Shown: positions 28,804-38,018, counted from the first letter of the stretch. The stretch: DNA of 58,520 nucleotides from Bradyrhizobium rifense (GCF_008123425.1 NZ_VSSS01000072.1:1-58520), one strand, 5' to 3'. Notes: generated from the letters alone by a model not told the origin. Program-made: numbers and translations.

Positions 28804-29709
28804 GTGTCCCACCGCAGCCCAGCGTCCCACTCGGTCTTGCGTGCTGTCGCAATGGGACTCCTGTGTCTGACGATCCCGGCGGGCGCCGCCTGCGCTGCCG
28901 ATAGGGACGAGGACACGGTGGCAAAGCCTGTTGTCCCGAACATCTACCTCGATCTTCGCACGACCTATGCAACGATCCCTGCGGGCACGCTCGGGCTCGG
29001 TTTCGGCAACACCTCACTCTCGGCCGCGTTCGAGGCGCTGGCGGCACAGCGCGGCGCGACGCTGCCGAACGGCTTGCCTGCCGCGAAATCGATTGCCGTT
29101 GACCTGCCGCTGACCGTGGATGTCAGCGATCGCGTATCGCTCTATGGCGGTGTATCAGGCTCGACGACGGATATCGGCGGCGGCTGGTCGACGTTCGACA
29201 TCACCAGTTGGAACATCGGCGTGCAGGCCGACCTCTACCAGCAGAACGGCGGCAGGATCCCGACGATCACGCTGCAATCCACGCTGACCCAATCGGTGCC
29301 GAACGAACAGGGCATGACGAATTCGTTCAACAACATCCTGGAATTCGACTACGCGCTCGACAAGGACGAGACGCGCGGCTGGCTCGCCGGCGTGCAATAC
29401 ACCCACACCGACATTGCCAGCCTGGTTGCCCGGATCAGGCCGAACACAATCCTCTACGCCGGCGGCTATTACCAATGGCCGAGCAACTGGAAATTCACCG
29501 GGCGCCTCGGCGTGCAGTCGTTCGGCGGTGCGCAGCTCGCAGGCCGGACGCTTGCGGAGCCGTTCACCCAGCCGATCCTGCGCCTCGACCTCGACCGCAT
29601 GGATGACAATGACAACCGTCTGTTCGGCATCACCGCACAGATCGCCTGGATGCCGAAGCCGTCCTACCAGGTGACGCTGCGCACGCCGCTTTATGCCGTG
29701 CGCAACTGA
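28804..29709 (+). CDS. Putative outer-membrane beta-barrel protein
   Basis: 301 residues from a GTG at 28804, with a hydrophobic signal (AMGLLCLTIPAGAACA) ending near residue 32. The mature part alternates polar and hydrophobic residues in strands rich in Gly, Tyr and Thr (RVSLYGGVSGSTTDIGGGW, NTILYAGGYYQW, QVTLRTPLYAVRN) and looks like a porin-sized barrel. No named family was recognised. A later in-frame ATG (residue 17) would also keep most of the signal. Confidence 0.7.
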   Translation: MSHRSPASHSVLRAVAMGLLCLTIPAGAACAADRDEDTVAKPVVPNIYLDLRTTYATIPAGTLGLGFGNTSLSAAFEALAAQRGATLPNGLPAAKSIAVDLPLTVDVSDRVSLYGGVSGSTTDIGGGWSTFDITSWNIGVQADLYQQNGGRIPTITLQSTLTQSVPNEQGMTNSFNNILEFDYALDKDETRGWLAGVQYTHTDIASLVARIRPNTILYAGGYYQWPSNWKFTGRLGVQSFGGAQLAGRTLAEPFTQPILRLDLDRMDDNDNRLFGITAQIAWMPKPSYQVTLRTPLYAVRN

Positions 29710-29860
29710 CCCGCGGGTCCTGATGGATTTTCGCTGAAGTTCCGCGTCAACCAATCGTTAATCCTCATCCGAAAACATCAATCGCGTTACGTTGTCGCAA
29801 GGAACCTTGCGCGACACTCAGGCGGCTTTTCGCATCGTGTTGAAGCCTTGGAGATTGCGA

Positions 29861-31444
29861 ATGTCCCGCTTGGTGCCGGAACGGACGTTCCTGGCTGGGA
29901 AGATCATCTTCAATTTCGGCCAGTCGTCGATCGACTGCGTCGTGCGTCGGCTGTCCGAGGAGGCGGCGACGCTCGAGATGCAGAGCGGCCTCGGCGTGCC
30001 TGACCACTTCCAGCTCAGACTTGCGGGACGCGATATCCTGAGCTGCCGCGTGATCTGGCGCTCGGACCGTCAGGTCGGGGTCGGCTTCGAACAGCCGGGC
30101 AGCGTCGAACGCCCCACCAACGACGGGCAGGGGCGTTCGCCCGACTCGCTGATGCGGGCCCAGATGCTGGCCCTGCGTGCGGCCCTGGATCATGTGCCGA
30201 CCGGCATCGTGCTGCTTGACGACCGCCTCAGGGCGCGCCTCATCAACCGGTCGTTTCGCCAGATGTGGCACCTGCCCGACCAGGTCGCCGACAGCAATCC
30301 ATCCATTCTCACGCTGCTTTCCCACGGGCGCGACATCGGGGCCTACGAGGTGCCTGATCCCGCCCTCGAAGCCCATGTGAAAGAGCGTGTCCGCGTGATC
30401 GAGGCGGGCGATCCGACACCCATCGATGTGCGCCGAACCAATGGCGATGTCGTGCGCGTCCAATGCACGCCATTGCCCGACGGCGGGCGCATGCTGACCT
30501 ATACGCCCGTCACCGACATCGTGCGCTTTTCCGACGAGCTGAAGCTGCTGCGCGACGCCCTGGAAAACGTTCAGGACGGCGTTCTCCTTCTCGACTCCGA
30601 CTTGAACGCGAGTTTCATGAACCTGCGGATGCGGCGGTTCTGGGAGGTGAGCGAGGAAGAAGCCGCTACTCGCCCGGCCTATGCTTCGCTGGTGAGCCGC
30701 GCGCAGCGCGCGAGCGCACCGGACCTTGCGGCAAACGAGCTGGCGAAATTCCCCGGCAAGCGCCTCGCCGAGGTCAAGGCGGGCGATCACGTGCGCGACC
30801 TCCGGACGCCCGACGGGCGACAGATCAGAGCCCATTGCACCACGATGTCGAACGGCGGCCGCATGCTGACCTATGTCGACATCACCGATCTCAACGACAA
30901 GGCCAACATGCTGGAGCGGCTCGCGACCACCGATCCGCTCACCGGCCTGTACAACCGCCGGCATTTCCTGAGCTCGCTCGATGCGGAATGGAGCCGCTTC
31001 CAGCGCTACTACCGCTCGGTCTCCGTCCTGATGCTCGACATCGATCACTTCAAGTCGGTCAACGACCGCTACGGTCACGCGGTCGGCGACGAAGCGATCA
31101 AGGCTGTTGCAGCCGCATGCAACGAGGGCAAGCGCAAGTCCGATCTCGTCGGTCGCATCGGTGGTGAGGAGTTCGCGGTTCTTCTGCCCGAAACCAGCCT
31201 GTCACGCGCCAAGCTCGTCGCCGAGCGAATCCGCAAGCGCGCGATGGCGATCCGGCTGAACGCTCATCAGGTGCAGTTCGGGATCACCGTGAGCATCGGC
31301 ATTGCCGAGGCCAGCGTCAGCATGTCCGGCATCGACGCGCTGATGGGCGCGGCCGATCAGGCGCTCTACCAGGCCAAGGCCGAAGGCCGCAATCGCTGCA
31401 TCGCCTGGACGCCCCCGCCGCCTGCCAGCAGGGCGGCGGAGTGA
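29861..31444 (+). CDS. Diguanylate cyclase with PilZ-like, two PAS and GGDEF domains
   Basis: Makes cyclic di-GMP. The 527-residue protein begins with a PilZ-like segment (about 1-90, lacking the clear RxxxR and DxSxxG residues), then two PAS domains of the PAS_7 kind (about 110-230 and 235-350; each ends in GGRMLTY) and a GGDEF domain from about 365. The active site reads GGEEF and an RKSD inhibitory site lies five residues before it, so product feedback is expected. The start ATG at 29861 was preferred over a TTG at 29792. No EAL domain. Soluble, cytoplasmic. Confidence 0.9.
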   Translation: MSRLVPERTFLAGKIIFNFGQSSIDCVVRRLSEEAATLEMQSGLGVPDHFQLRLAGRDILSCRVIWRSDRQVGVGFEQPGSVERPTNDGQGRSPDSLMRAQMLALRAALDHVPTGIVLLDDRLRARLINRSFRQMWHLPDQVADSNPSILTLLSHGRDIGAYEVPDPALEAHVKERVRVIEAGDPTPIDVRRTNGDVVRVQCTPLPDGGRMLTYTPVTDIVRFSDELKLLRDALENVQDGVLLLDSDLNASFMNLRMRRFWEVSEEEAATRPAYASLVSRAQRASAPDLAANELAKFPGKRLAEVKAGDHVRDLRTPDGRQIRAHCTTMSNGGRMLTYVDITDLNDKANMLERLATTDPLTGLYNRRHFLSSLDAEWSRFQRYYRSVSVLMLDIDHFKSVNDRYGHAVGDEAIKAVAAACNEGKRKSDLVGRIGGEEFAVLLPETSLSRAKLVAERIRKRAMAIRLNAHQVQFGITVSIGIAEASVSMSGIDALMGAADQALYQAKAEGRNRCIAWTPPPPASRAAE

Positions 31445-31459
31445 TCGTCGCAAACACTT

Positions 31460-32020
31460 CTACTCCGGCACCGGCACATCAAAGGTGTTCAGCGTGACCG
31501 AGACCATGCAGTAGACGCCGACGAGATAGGACAGCTCGGCCGCGCCATGCTCGCCGAATTCCTTCACGGCAGCCCGATAGGTCAGCTCAGGCAGCACGCC
31601 GCCGCTGACCAGGGCAGATGCCATGTCGTAGGCAACCGCCTCCTGCTTGGTCAGATCGACCGGCCGCTGTCCGGCGACGATGGTCGCGAGCTTCTCGTCG
31701 GAAAGACCGCGCTGCTCGGCCACCAGCACGTGAGCGTAAAGCTCGTAGCCGGAGCGGAAATGCGAGCCGGTGACGAGGATCGCGACCTCGCGCACCGGCG
31801 CCGGCAGCAGCGGATTCGACGCGATCGCCTTGACCAGCTCCCACACAGGCCCACCGAAGCGCGGCTCGCGGATCCAGGGATTCCAGGGACCGAGCAGCGC
31901 GCCGTCGTCGCGCATATTCACAAAGCCCTTGAAGTGGTCCTTGATGCCCGCTTGCATGTCGGCATAGAGCGGCTTCTGTTCGTCGCTCAGCTCTTTCGGA
32001 TCGAGAATGGGAAGGCGCAC
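31460..32020 (-). CDS. Carboxymuconolactone decarboxylase-family protein
   Basis: 186-residue all-helical protein of the CMD/AhpD superfamily (AILVTGSHFRSGYELYAHVLVAEQRGLSDEKL). The peroxidatic CxxC of AhpD is missing, so it is not an alkylhydroperoxidase of the classic type. Start is a GTG at 32020 with GAGGAG eight bases upstream. It lies 127 bases downstream of the cysteine-synthase-like gene in the same direction. Role unknown. Confidence 0.85.
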   Translation of the reverse strand: MRLPILDPKELSDEQKPLYADMQAGIKDHFKGFVNMRDDGALLGPWNPWIREPRFGGPVWELVKAIASNPLLPAPVREVAILVTGSHFRSGYELYAHVLVAEQRGLSDEKLATIVAGQRPVDLTKQEAVAYDMASALVSGGVLPELTYRAAVKEFGEHGAAELSYLVGVYCMVSVTLNTFDVPVPE

Positions 32021-32147
32021 GGCGGGATCTCCTCGTTGAGAAGGCCGAAAGCTCGCGCGCGTGCGCGCACATGGCAAGTGAAGTTGCCGTGACGACCGTG
32101 CAATTTCGCAAATGACAGAGAGACGCCGCTATGAAGCCTTCAGGGCG

Positions 32148-33293
32148 TCATGGGCTCTGCGGATTGACGACATCGTCGACTGCAAGCGCCAGCGGCTGCG
32201 CGGTGTCGAGGAACGATGACAAGGCCGCTTCGAACGGCGCCGGATCGAGACCGCGCGCGGCGAGCCAGGCGGGCTCGTAATACGTCTGCCGGTAACGCTC
32301 GCCGGAATCGCAAATCAGTGTCACCAGCGATCCGGTCTGGCCTGCCTTGCGCATCTCCGAGGCGAGACGGCACAGCGCCAGGAAATTGGTGCCGGTGGAA
32401 CCGCCGACCGCGCGTCGCAGCCGGCGCGACAGCACGTTCATCGCGGCGATCGTGGCCGCATCCGGAATCTTCATCATGCGGTCGACCACGCCCGGCACGA
32501 ACGACGGCTCGCAGCGCGGACGGCCGACGCCTTCGATCAGCGAGGGGCGTTCGCAAACATGGGAGCGGTCCTGCGTACGGAAGCAATCGAAAAAGGCGGA
32601 ATGCTCGACGTCGGCGACGCACAGCCGCGTCGGATATTGGCGATAGCACAGATAACGACCGATGGTGGCCGAGGTGCCGCCCGTGCCCGCCCCCATCACG
32701 ATCCAGTCCGGCAGCGGACGCAACTCGCCCTTCAACTGGGTGAAGATCGATTCGGCGATGTTGTTGTTGCCGCGCCAGTCGGTGGCGCGCTCGGCGAAGG
32801 TGAACTGGTCCATGTAATGGCCGCCCAGCCGGGCCGCGAGCGCGGCGGCCTCCGCATAGAGCGCGCGGCCGTCGTCGATCAGATGGCAATTGCCGCCGTA
32901 ATGCTCGATCGCGGCGATCTTTTCCGCCGAGGTCGTGCGCGGCATCACGGCGTAGAAGGGCACGCCGATCATCTGCGCGAAATAGGCTTCCGACACCGCG
33001 GTCGAGCCCGACGACGCCTCCACGACGGGCGTGCCTTCGCGGATGTGGCCGTTGCAGAGCGCGTAGAGGAACAGCGAACGCGCCAGCCGGTGCTTCAGGC
33101 TGCCGGTCGGATGCGTGGACTCGTCCTTCAGATAGAGGTCAATGCCTGATAGCGCCGGCACGATCAGCCGGATCAGATGGGTGTCGGCCGTGCGGCACTG
33201 GTCGGCTTCTATCGCGGCCACGGCCTCGTCGACCCAGCCGCGCTGGTAGGCCGGAGCGACGGGATCATGCTGGCGAAAGGGAAGCGGCGGCAT
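32148..33293 (-). CDS. PLP-dependent cysteine-synthase-family enzyme (Cds1-like)
   Basis: 381-residue fold-type II PLP enzyme. The Schiff-base lysine is in PTGSLKHR, the substrate loop is EASSGSTAVSEAYF and the phosphate loop GAGTGGTSATIGRY. It lacks a CBS domain and resembles L-cysteine desulfhydrase/Cds1 proteins more than CysK. It follows the Lrp regulator gene by 44 bases on the same strand, so it is probably controlled with it, opposite acdS. Either beta-replacement or desulfhydration of cysteine is possible. Confidence 0.88.
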   Translation of the reverse strand: MPPLPFRQHDPVAPAYQRGWVDEAVAAIEADQCRTADTHLIRLIVPALSGIDLYLKDESTHPTGSLKHRLARSLFLYALCNGHIREGTPVVEASSGSTAVSEAYFAQMIGVPFYAVMPRTTSAEKIAAIEHYGGNCHLIDDGRALYAEAAALAARLGGHYMDQFTFAERATDWRGNNNIAESIFTQLKGELRPLPDWIVMGAGTGGTSATIGRYLCYRQYPTRLCVADVEHSAFFDCFRTQDRSHVCERPSLIEGVGRPRCEPSFVPGVVDRMMKIPDAATIAAMNVLSRRLRRAVGGSTGTNFLALCRLASEMRKAGQTGSLVTLICDSGERYRQTYYEPAWLAARGLDPAPFEAALSSFLDTAQPLALAVDDVVNPQSP

Positions 33294-33337
33294 CGGACGA
33301 ATCTCTCATGATGCGCATCGCGCATCAAGTGCGCCGC

Positions 33338-33802
33338 TCAAAACTCCAGCGGCGCGTTGTCGACCACTTCCTTCATCACGAAGAAAGTGCGGGTCTGTCG
33401 CACGCCGGGCAGCGCGATCAGCAGCTCGCCATGGATGCGGTTGAAATCCTCCATGTCGCCGACACGGATCTTCAGGAAGTAGTCGAAATCGCCGGCGACG
33501 AGGTGGCAGTCGAGCACGAATTTCAGCTTGGCGATCACCTGCTCGAAGGCCGCAAAGCTCTCCGGGGTCGAGCGGTCGAGCACGACGCCGACCATCACCA
33601 GCGTGCCCTTGGCCACCTTCTTCGGCGCCACCATGGCGCGGACCGCGGCGATAAAGCCGTCCTCAAACAGGCGCTGGGTGCGGCGATGGCAGGTGGCGGG
33701 GCTGATCGCGACGGTTTCGGCCAGCTCGGCATTGCTGAGCCGGCCGTTATTCTGCAGCAATCTCAACATCTTGAGGTCGATACGATCGAGACGAGCAGAC
33801 AT
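33338..33802 (-). CDS. Lrp/AsnC-family regulator of acdS (AcdR-like)
   Basis: 154 residues with an N-terminal winged helix-turn-helix (LDRIDLKMLRLLQNNGRLSNAELA, SPATCHRRTQRL) and a C-terminal RAM ligand-binding domain (VVDRSTPESFAAFEQ, LVAGDFDYFLKIRVGDME). It is divergent from the ACC deaminase gene with a 160-base shared control region, the arrangement of acdR-acdS in Pseudomonas and Bradyrhizobium. It probably activates acdS in response to ACC or leucine; inferred from position. Confidence 0.9.
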   Translation of the reverse strand: MSARLDRIDLKMLRLLQNNGRLSNAELAETVAISPATCHRRTQRLFEDGFIAAVRAMVAPKKVAKGTLVMVGVVLDRSTPESFAAFEQVIAKLKFVLDCHLVAGDFDYFLKIRVGDMEDFNRIHGELLIALPGVRQTRTFFVMKEVVDNAPLEF

Positions 33803-33962
33803 GGAAGAAGCTTCCGTGAATTAGCACCATTACGGAAGGAATATTAGCTAATCTCATGATCTTCGCAAGATTACGCGCAATATGGCCGCAATATTCGAGA
33901 GCACCTTTTTACGGTGCGATGCTAGCCACATCCCAGACACCAACGCCAATCGGGATGATCCA
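33803..33962. promoter_or_regulatory. acdR / acdS divergent promoter region with repeats
   Basis: 160 bases, AT-rich compared with neighbours. CGCAATAT is directly repeated 11 bases apart (33876-33883 and 33887-33894), roughly one helical turn, and a GAATATTAGCTAAT semi-palindrome lies at about 33838-33851. These fit degenerate Lrp-type boxes. The -10 and -35 cannot be placed with confidence. Confidence 0.45.
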
Positions 33963-34979
33963 ATGAACCTGGACAAATTCGCGCGCTATCCGCTGACCTT
34001 CGGCCCGACGCCCATCGAGAAGCTGGAGCGGCTGTCGAAGCACCTCGGCGGCAATGTCGAGATCTACGCCAAGCGTGAGGACTGCAATTCCGGTCTCGCC
34101 TACGGCGGCAACAAGCTGCGCAAGCTCGAATACATCATCCCCGACGCGATCGCGTCGAACGCCGACACGCTGGTCTCGATCGGCGGCGTGCAATCGAACC
34201 ACACCCGCATGATCGCCGCGGTCGCCGCCAAGATCGGCATGAAGTGCCGCCTGGTCCAGGAAGCCTGGGTGCCGCACGAAGACGCCGTCTATGACCGTGT
34301 CGGCAACATCATGCTCTCGCGCATCATGGGCGCCGACGTGCGCCTGGTCGACGACGGTTTCGACATCGGCATCCGCAAGAGCTGGGAGCAGGCGATCGAG
34401 GACGTGAAGGCAGCGGGCGGCAAGCCCTACGCGATCCCCGCCGGTGCCTCCGTGCATAAATTTGGCGGGCTTGGCTATGTCGGCTTCGCCGAGGAGGTGC
34501 GCAAGCAGGAGAAAGAGCTCGGCTTCAAGTTCGACTACATCGTGGTCTGCACCGTGACCGGCTCGACCCATGCCGGCATGCTGGTGGGCTTCGCCGACGA
34601 CGACCGTGCGCGCAAAGTGATCGGCATCGACGCCTCCTTCACCCCGGCGCAGACGAAAGCGCAGGTGCTCTCGATCGCGCAGAACACCGCAAAGCTCGTC
34701 GAGCTCGGCAAGGACATCGTTGCAGACGACGTCGTGCTGATCGAGGACTACGCCTATCCCGCCTATGGCGTTCCGTCGGAGGAGACCAAGGAGGCGATCC
34801 GCCTCACCGCACGGTTGGAGGCGATGATCACTGACCCCGTCTATGAAGGCAAATCGATGCAGGGCCTGATCGACCTGACCCAGAAGGGCCATTTCGAGAA
34901 GGGCGCGAAGATTCTCTACGCGCATCTCGGCGGCGCGCCGGCGCTCAACGGTTACGGCTACGCGTTCCGGAACGGGTGA
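33963..34979 (+). CDS. acdS: 1-aminocyclopropane-1-carboxylate deaminase
   Basis: Cleaves ACC, the plant ethylene precursor, to 2-oxobutanoate and ammonia. The 338-residue PLP enzyme has the residues that separate true ACC deaminase from D-cysteine desulfhydrase: K51, S78, Y294, E295 and L322 all match. Start ATG 33963. Control is probably by the divergent Lrp-type gene. It marks a plant-associated lifestyle, since lowering ethylene helps nodulation and root growth. Confidence 0.97.
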   Translation: MNLDKFARYPLTFGPTPIEKLERLSKHLGGNVEIYAKREDCNSGLAYGGNKLRKLEYIIPDAIASNADTLVSIGGVQSNHTRMIAAVAAKIGMKCRLVQEAWVPHEDAVYDRVGNIMLSRIMGADVRLVDDGFDIGIRKSWEQAIEDVKAAGGKPYAIPAGASVHKFGGLGYVGFAEEVRKQEKELGFKFDYIVVCTVTGSTHAGMLVGFADDDRARKVIGIDASFTPAQTKAQVLSIAQNTAKLVELGKDIVADDVVLIEDYAYPAYGVPSEETKEAIRLTARLEAMITDPVYEGKSMQGLIDLTQKGHFEKGAKILYAHLGGAPALNGYGYAFRNG

Positions 34980-35004
34980 GGTCGTACCTCGCGCCTCCAC
35001 TCCG

Positions 35005-35148
35005 CTGTCGTCCCGGGCAAGCGTAAGCGCAGACCCGGGACCCATAACCCCAGGGAGATGTTTGGCGAAGAACGTCTCCCCGCGTGCCCCAAGATAGATC
35101 ACGCGGTATGGATCCCGGATCTACGCTCCGCTTGTCCGGGATGACGAG
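35005..35148. repeat. Long imperfect inverted repeat downstream of acdS
   Basis: Arms of about 43 bases (35005-35047 and about 35106-35148) are roughly four-fifths complementary, built around GTCCCGGGCAAGCG and CGCTTGTCCGGGATGAC. The element fills the space between acdS and recQ and could fold into a long hairpin that also ends both messages. It looks like a known class of Bradyrhizobium intergenic repeat; copy number cannot be seen here. Confidence 0.7.
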
Positions 35149-35154
35149 ACGGCC

Positions 35155-37041
35155 CTACCGCGTCTTCACGATCTGCAGCAGCTCGTCGCCATAGTGCTCG
35201 AGCTTCTTGTCGCCGATGCCGGGGACGTTGCGCAGCTCGCCAAGCGTGGTCGGCCAGGCCCGGACGATGCCGTCGATGGTGGCATCGTGCAGCACGACAT
35301 AGGCGGGCACGCCGCGTTCGCGCGCGATATCCGAGCGCCAGGCGCGCAGCCGCGCCCGCAATTCGGGATCGACATCGCCTTGCGGCGCATTGGCCGCTGG
35401 CGCGAGATCGCCGCGGCGGGATTTTGCGCGGCTTGACCGGACCCGTGTGCCCGGCGATTCCTCGCGCAGCCATACCTCCGTTTCGCCACGCAGCACACCG
35501 CGCGCGGAGTCTGTCAGCTTCAGCGCGCCAAAGGCTTCGCTGTCGCTCTGCAGATGCCCCATCGCCACCAGCTGCCGCAGCACCGTGCGCCACTGCTTCT
35601 CGTTGAGCTCGCGCCCAATGCCGAACACCGACAGCTGGTCGTGGCCGAACTGCGTGACCTTCTCGGTCAGACGTCCGATCAGCACATCGATCAGATGCAT
35701 CGCCCCGAAACGCTGCCCCGTGCGATAGGCGCAGGACAGCAGCTTCTGCGCCAGCACCTTGCCGTCGCGCATTTGTGGCGGGGTCAGGCAATTGTCGCAA
35801 TTGCCGCAAGTCTCGCCACGCGAGGTCTCGCCGAAATAGCCGAGCAGTCGCTTGCGCCGGCACTGCGCGGTTTCGGCGAGCCCAACCAGTGCGTCGAGCT
35901 TGCCGATCGACACACGCTTGAAATCATCGGAGCCGCTGGACTCGTCGATCATGCGGCGCTGCTGCACGATGTCGGAGAGGCCGTAGGCCATCCACGCCGC
36001 CGACGGCTTGCCGTCGCGCCCCGCACGCCCGGTTTCCTGATAATAGGCCTCGATGCTCTTGGGCAGATCGAGATGGGCGACGAAGCGCACGTCGGGCTTG
36101 TCGATGCCCATACCGAAGGCGATGGTCGCGACGATGACGATGCCGTCCTCATTGAGGAAGCGGTCCTGATTGCGCGAGCGCACGCCGCCATCGAGCCCGG
36201 CGTGATAGGGCAGCGCCGCAATACCGGCCTCGGCGAGTGCGGCAGCGACCTCCTCGACGCGATTGCGCGACAGGCAATAGACCACACCAGCATCGCCCTC
36301 ATGGCGCTCGCGGATGAACTCCTTCAGCTGCGACACCGCATTGCGCTTGTCGACGATCTCGTAGCGGATGTTGGGCCGGTCGAAGCTCGAGACGAATTGC
36401 GGGCTGTCCGTCAGTTGAAGCCGCTGGACGATCTCTTTCCGCGTCAGATCGTCGGCGGTCGCAGTCAGCGCGATGCGCGGCACATTTGGAAAGCGCTCGG
36501 CGATGATGGAGAGACCGACATATTCGGGCCGGAAGTCGTGCCCCCATTGCGAGACGCAGTGCGCTTCGTCGATCGCGAACAGCGCCACCTTGGCCTGCGC
36601 CAGCATCGACAGGCAGCGCGGCGTCACCAGGCGTTCCGGCGCGACATAGAGCAGGTCGAGATCGCCTGCGATCAGGCGCCGCTCGATGTCGGAGGCCTCC
36701 TGCAATGTCAGCGACGAATTCAGCGCGGCGGCGTTGACGCCGGCTTCGAGCAGGCCTGCGACCTGGTCGCGCATCAGCGCGATCAGCGGCGAGACCACGA
36801 TGCCGCAGCCTTCGCGCAGCAGGGACGGCAATTGATAGCACAACGACTTGCCGCCACCGGTCGGCATCAGCACCAGGCAATTGCCGCCGTCGGCGACGTG
36901 CCGGACGATTTCGCCTTGCGCGCCCCGGAACCCCGGCAGGCCGAACACCGAATGCAGCACCGACAGCGCATCGCGGCCATCGGCCGGCGCTGGCAGCGGA
37001 GCGGTGGAAGGGGCGGACATGGGCGCGTCGGGGGTTTGCAA
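35155..37041 (-). CDS. recQ: ATP-dependent DNA helicase RecQ
   Basis: 3'-5' helicase for recombination and repair of stalled forks. The 628-residue product has Walker A TGGGKS at 61-66, DEAH at 158-161, helicase motif VI (QETGRAGRDG), a zinc-binding RQC domain (CRRKRLLGYFGE, CGNCDNC) and a C-terminal HRDC domain. Ser/Arg-rich sequence links RQC and HRDC. The start could also be the ATG at 37020, seven codons in. Confidence 0.96.
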   Translation of the reverse strand: MQTPDAPMSAPSTAPLPAPADGRDALSVLHSVFGLPGFRGAQGEIVRHVADGGNCLVLMPTGGGKSLCYQLPSLLREGCGIVVSPLIALMRDQVAGLLEAGVNAAALNSSLTLQEASDIERRLIAGDLDLLYVAPERLVTPRCLSMLAQAKVALFAIDEAHCVSQWGHDFRPEYVGLSIIAERFPNVPRIALTATADDLTRKEIVQRLQLTDSPQFVSSFDRPNIRYEIVDKRNAVSQLKEFIRERHEGDAGVVYCLSRNRVEEVAAALAEAGIAALPYHAGLDGGVRSRNQDRFLNEDGIVIVATIAFGMGIDKPDVRFVAHLDLPKSIEAYYQETGRAGRDGKPSAAWMAYGLSDIVQQRRMIDESSGSDDFKRVSIGKLDALVGLAETAQCRRKRLLGYFGETSRGETCGNCDNCLTPPQMRDGKVLAQKLLSCAYRTGQRFGAMHLIDVLIGRLTEKVTQFGHDQLSVFGIGRELNEKQWRTVLRQLVAMGHLQSDSEAFGALKLTDSARGVLRGETEVWLREESPGTRVRSSRAKSRRGDLAPAANAPQGDVDPELRARLRAWRSDIARERGVPAYVVLHDATIDGIVRAWPTTLGELRNVPGIGDKKLEHYGDELLQIVKTR

Positions 37042-37110
37042 GATTCGTCACAACGCCAGTCGCATGACGACGCGGGCGTTGCAAGACTGTTTGCGCGGCG
37101 ATGGGCGATG

Positions 37111-37271
37111 TCTTTCCCTCTCCCCCTGCGGGAGAGGGTGGCTCGCCGCCTGGCGGCGAGACGGGTGAGGGGTATCTCTCCGCGAATCACGTCCGACATT
37201 GGAGTTTGCGGAGAGATACCCCTCATCCGGCGCTTCGCGCCACCTTCTCCCGCAAGGGGAGAAGGAAGAAA
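37111..37271. repeat. Long inverted repeat between recQ and the deacetylase gene
   Basis: An inner pair, GGGGTATCTCTCCGC near 37169-37183 and GCGGAGAGATACCCC near 37208-37222, is a perfect 15-base match. Outer arms rich in CCCTCTCCC and GGGGAGAAGG pair less well. The whole could fold into one extended cruciform or RNA hairpin. Related elements of this composition are common between rhizobial genes. Confidence 0.7.
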
Positions 37272-37274
37272 GAG

Positions 37275-38018
37275 CTACGCCCCGATCCTGCGCAAGGCCT
37301 CGGCAACCGTCACGATCGGCACGTTGCGCTTTTCCGCGGCCTTCAGCGCGTGGCGCAACAGGGCCGGCGTGCAGCCATAGGGGCTCGGCGCGTCCACGAC
37401 GTCATGGCTGTAGAAGATCAGCCAGCCGCCGCTTGCGACCGCCTCGTCGAAATAACGGTCCACGTCCGCCGTATCGATCTCGCAATTGACCAGCGGCGAA
37501 GCGCGCAGGAACTGGAGATCGATGACGTCGCTGTTGACGCCAGGAAGGATGCCGCGCGCCGAGCGAAAATTCCGGGCAAGCTGCGGTTTGCGCCAGACCG
37601 AGGCGAGGCCATACGGATAGGCGAAATTATCGAGCCGGATCGAGGAGTCGATGCCGAGAAAATGGCTGCGGTTCCGCTCGATCTCGCGCGCCATCGCGCT
37701 CTCGTCGAGATCGACCGCGCGCAAATGCGAAAACGTGTGGCAGCCGATCTCGTGGCTGCCGCGATGCAGCCGAACGATCGCTTCGTTCGACAGGCCGCGC
37801 CAATGGTCTCCGGGCTGATCGATCAGGCTGCCGGCGAGGTAGAACGTGCCGCGCCCGCCATGCGCTTCCAGCAGCGAGGCGCCCTCGCCTGCGGCGCTGT
37901 CGGGGGCGTCATCGAAGGTGAAACTCACCATCGGCGCGTGCGCCGGCAAGCGGTGCGGCGCGGCGCGGAAATGCCGGGCCAGCCGATTGCTCAGGCGTCC
38001 GTTGAGAGCCGACAGCAC
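37275..38018 (-). CDS. Polysaccharide deacetylase (NodB-homology domain)
   Basis: 247-residue carbohydrate esterase 4 family protein. The metal-binding triad is visible as FTFDDAPD (Asp pair) and HTFSH (two His). It lacks an obvious signal peptide, unlike secreted chitin or peptidoglycan deacetylases, so the product may act on a cytoplasmic or lipid-linked glycan. No nodulation genes are near. Substrate unknown. Confidence 0.85.
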   Translation of the reverse strand: MLSALNGRLSNRLARHFRAAPHRLPAHAPMVSFTFDDAPDSAAGEGASLLEAHGGRGTFYLAGSLIDQPGDHWRGLSNEAIVRLHRGSHEIGCHTFSHLRAVDLDESAMAREIERNRSHFLGIDSSIRLDNFAYPYGLASVWRKPQLARNFRSARGILPGVNSDVIDLQFLRASPLVNCEIDTADVDRYFDEAVASGGWLIFYSHDVVDAPSPYGCTPALLRHALKAAEKRNVPIVTVAEALRRIGA

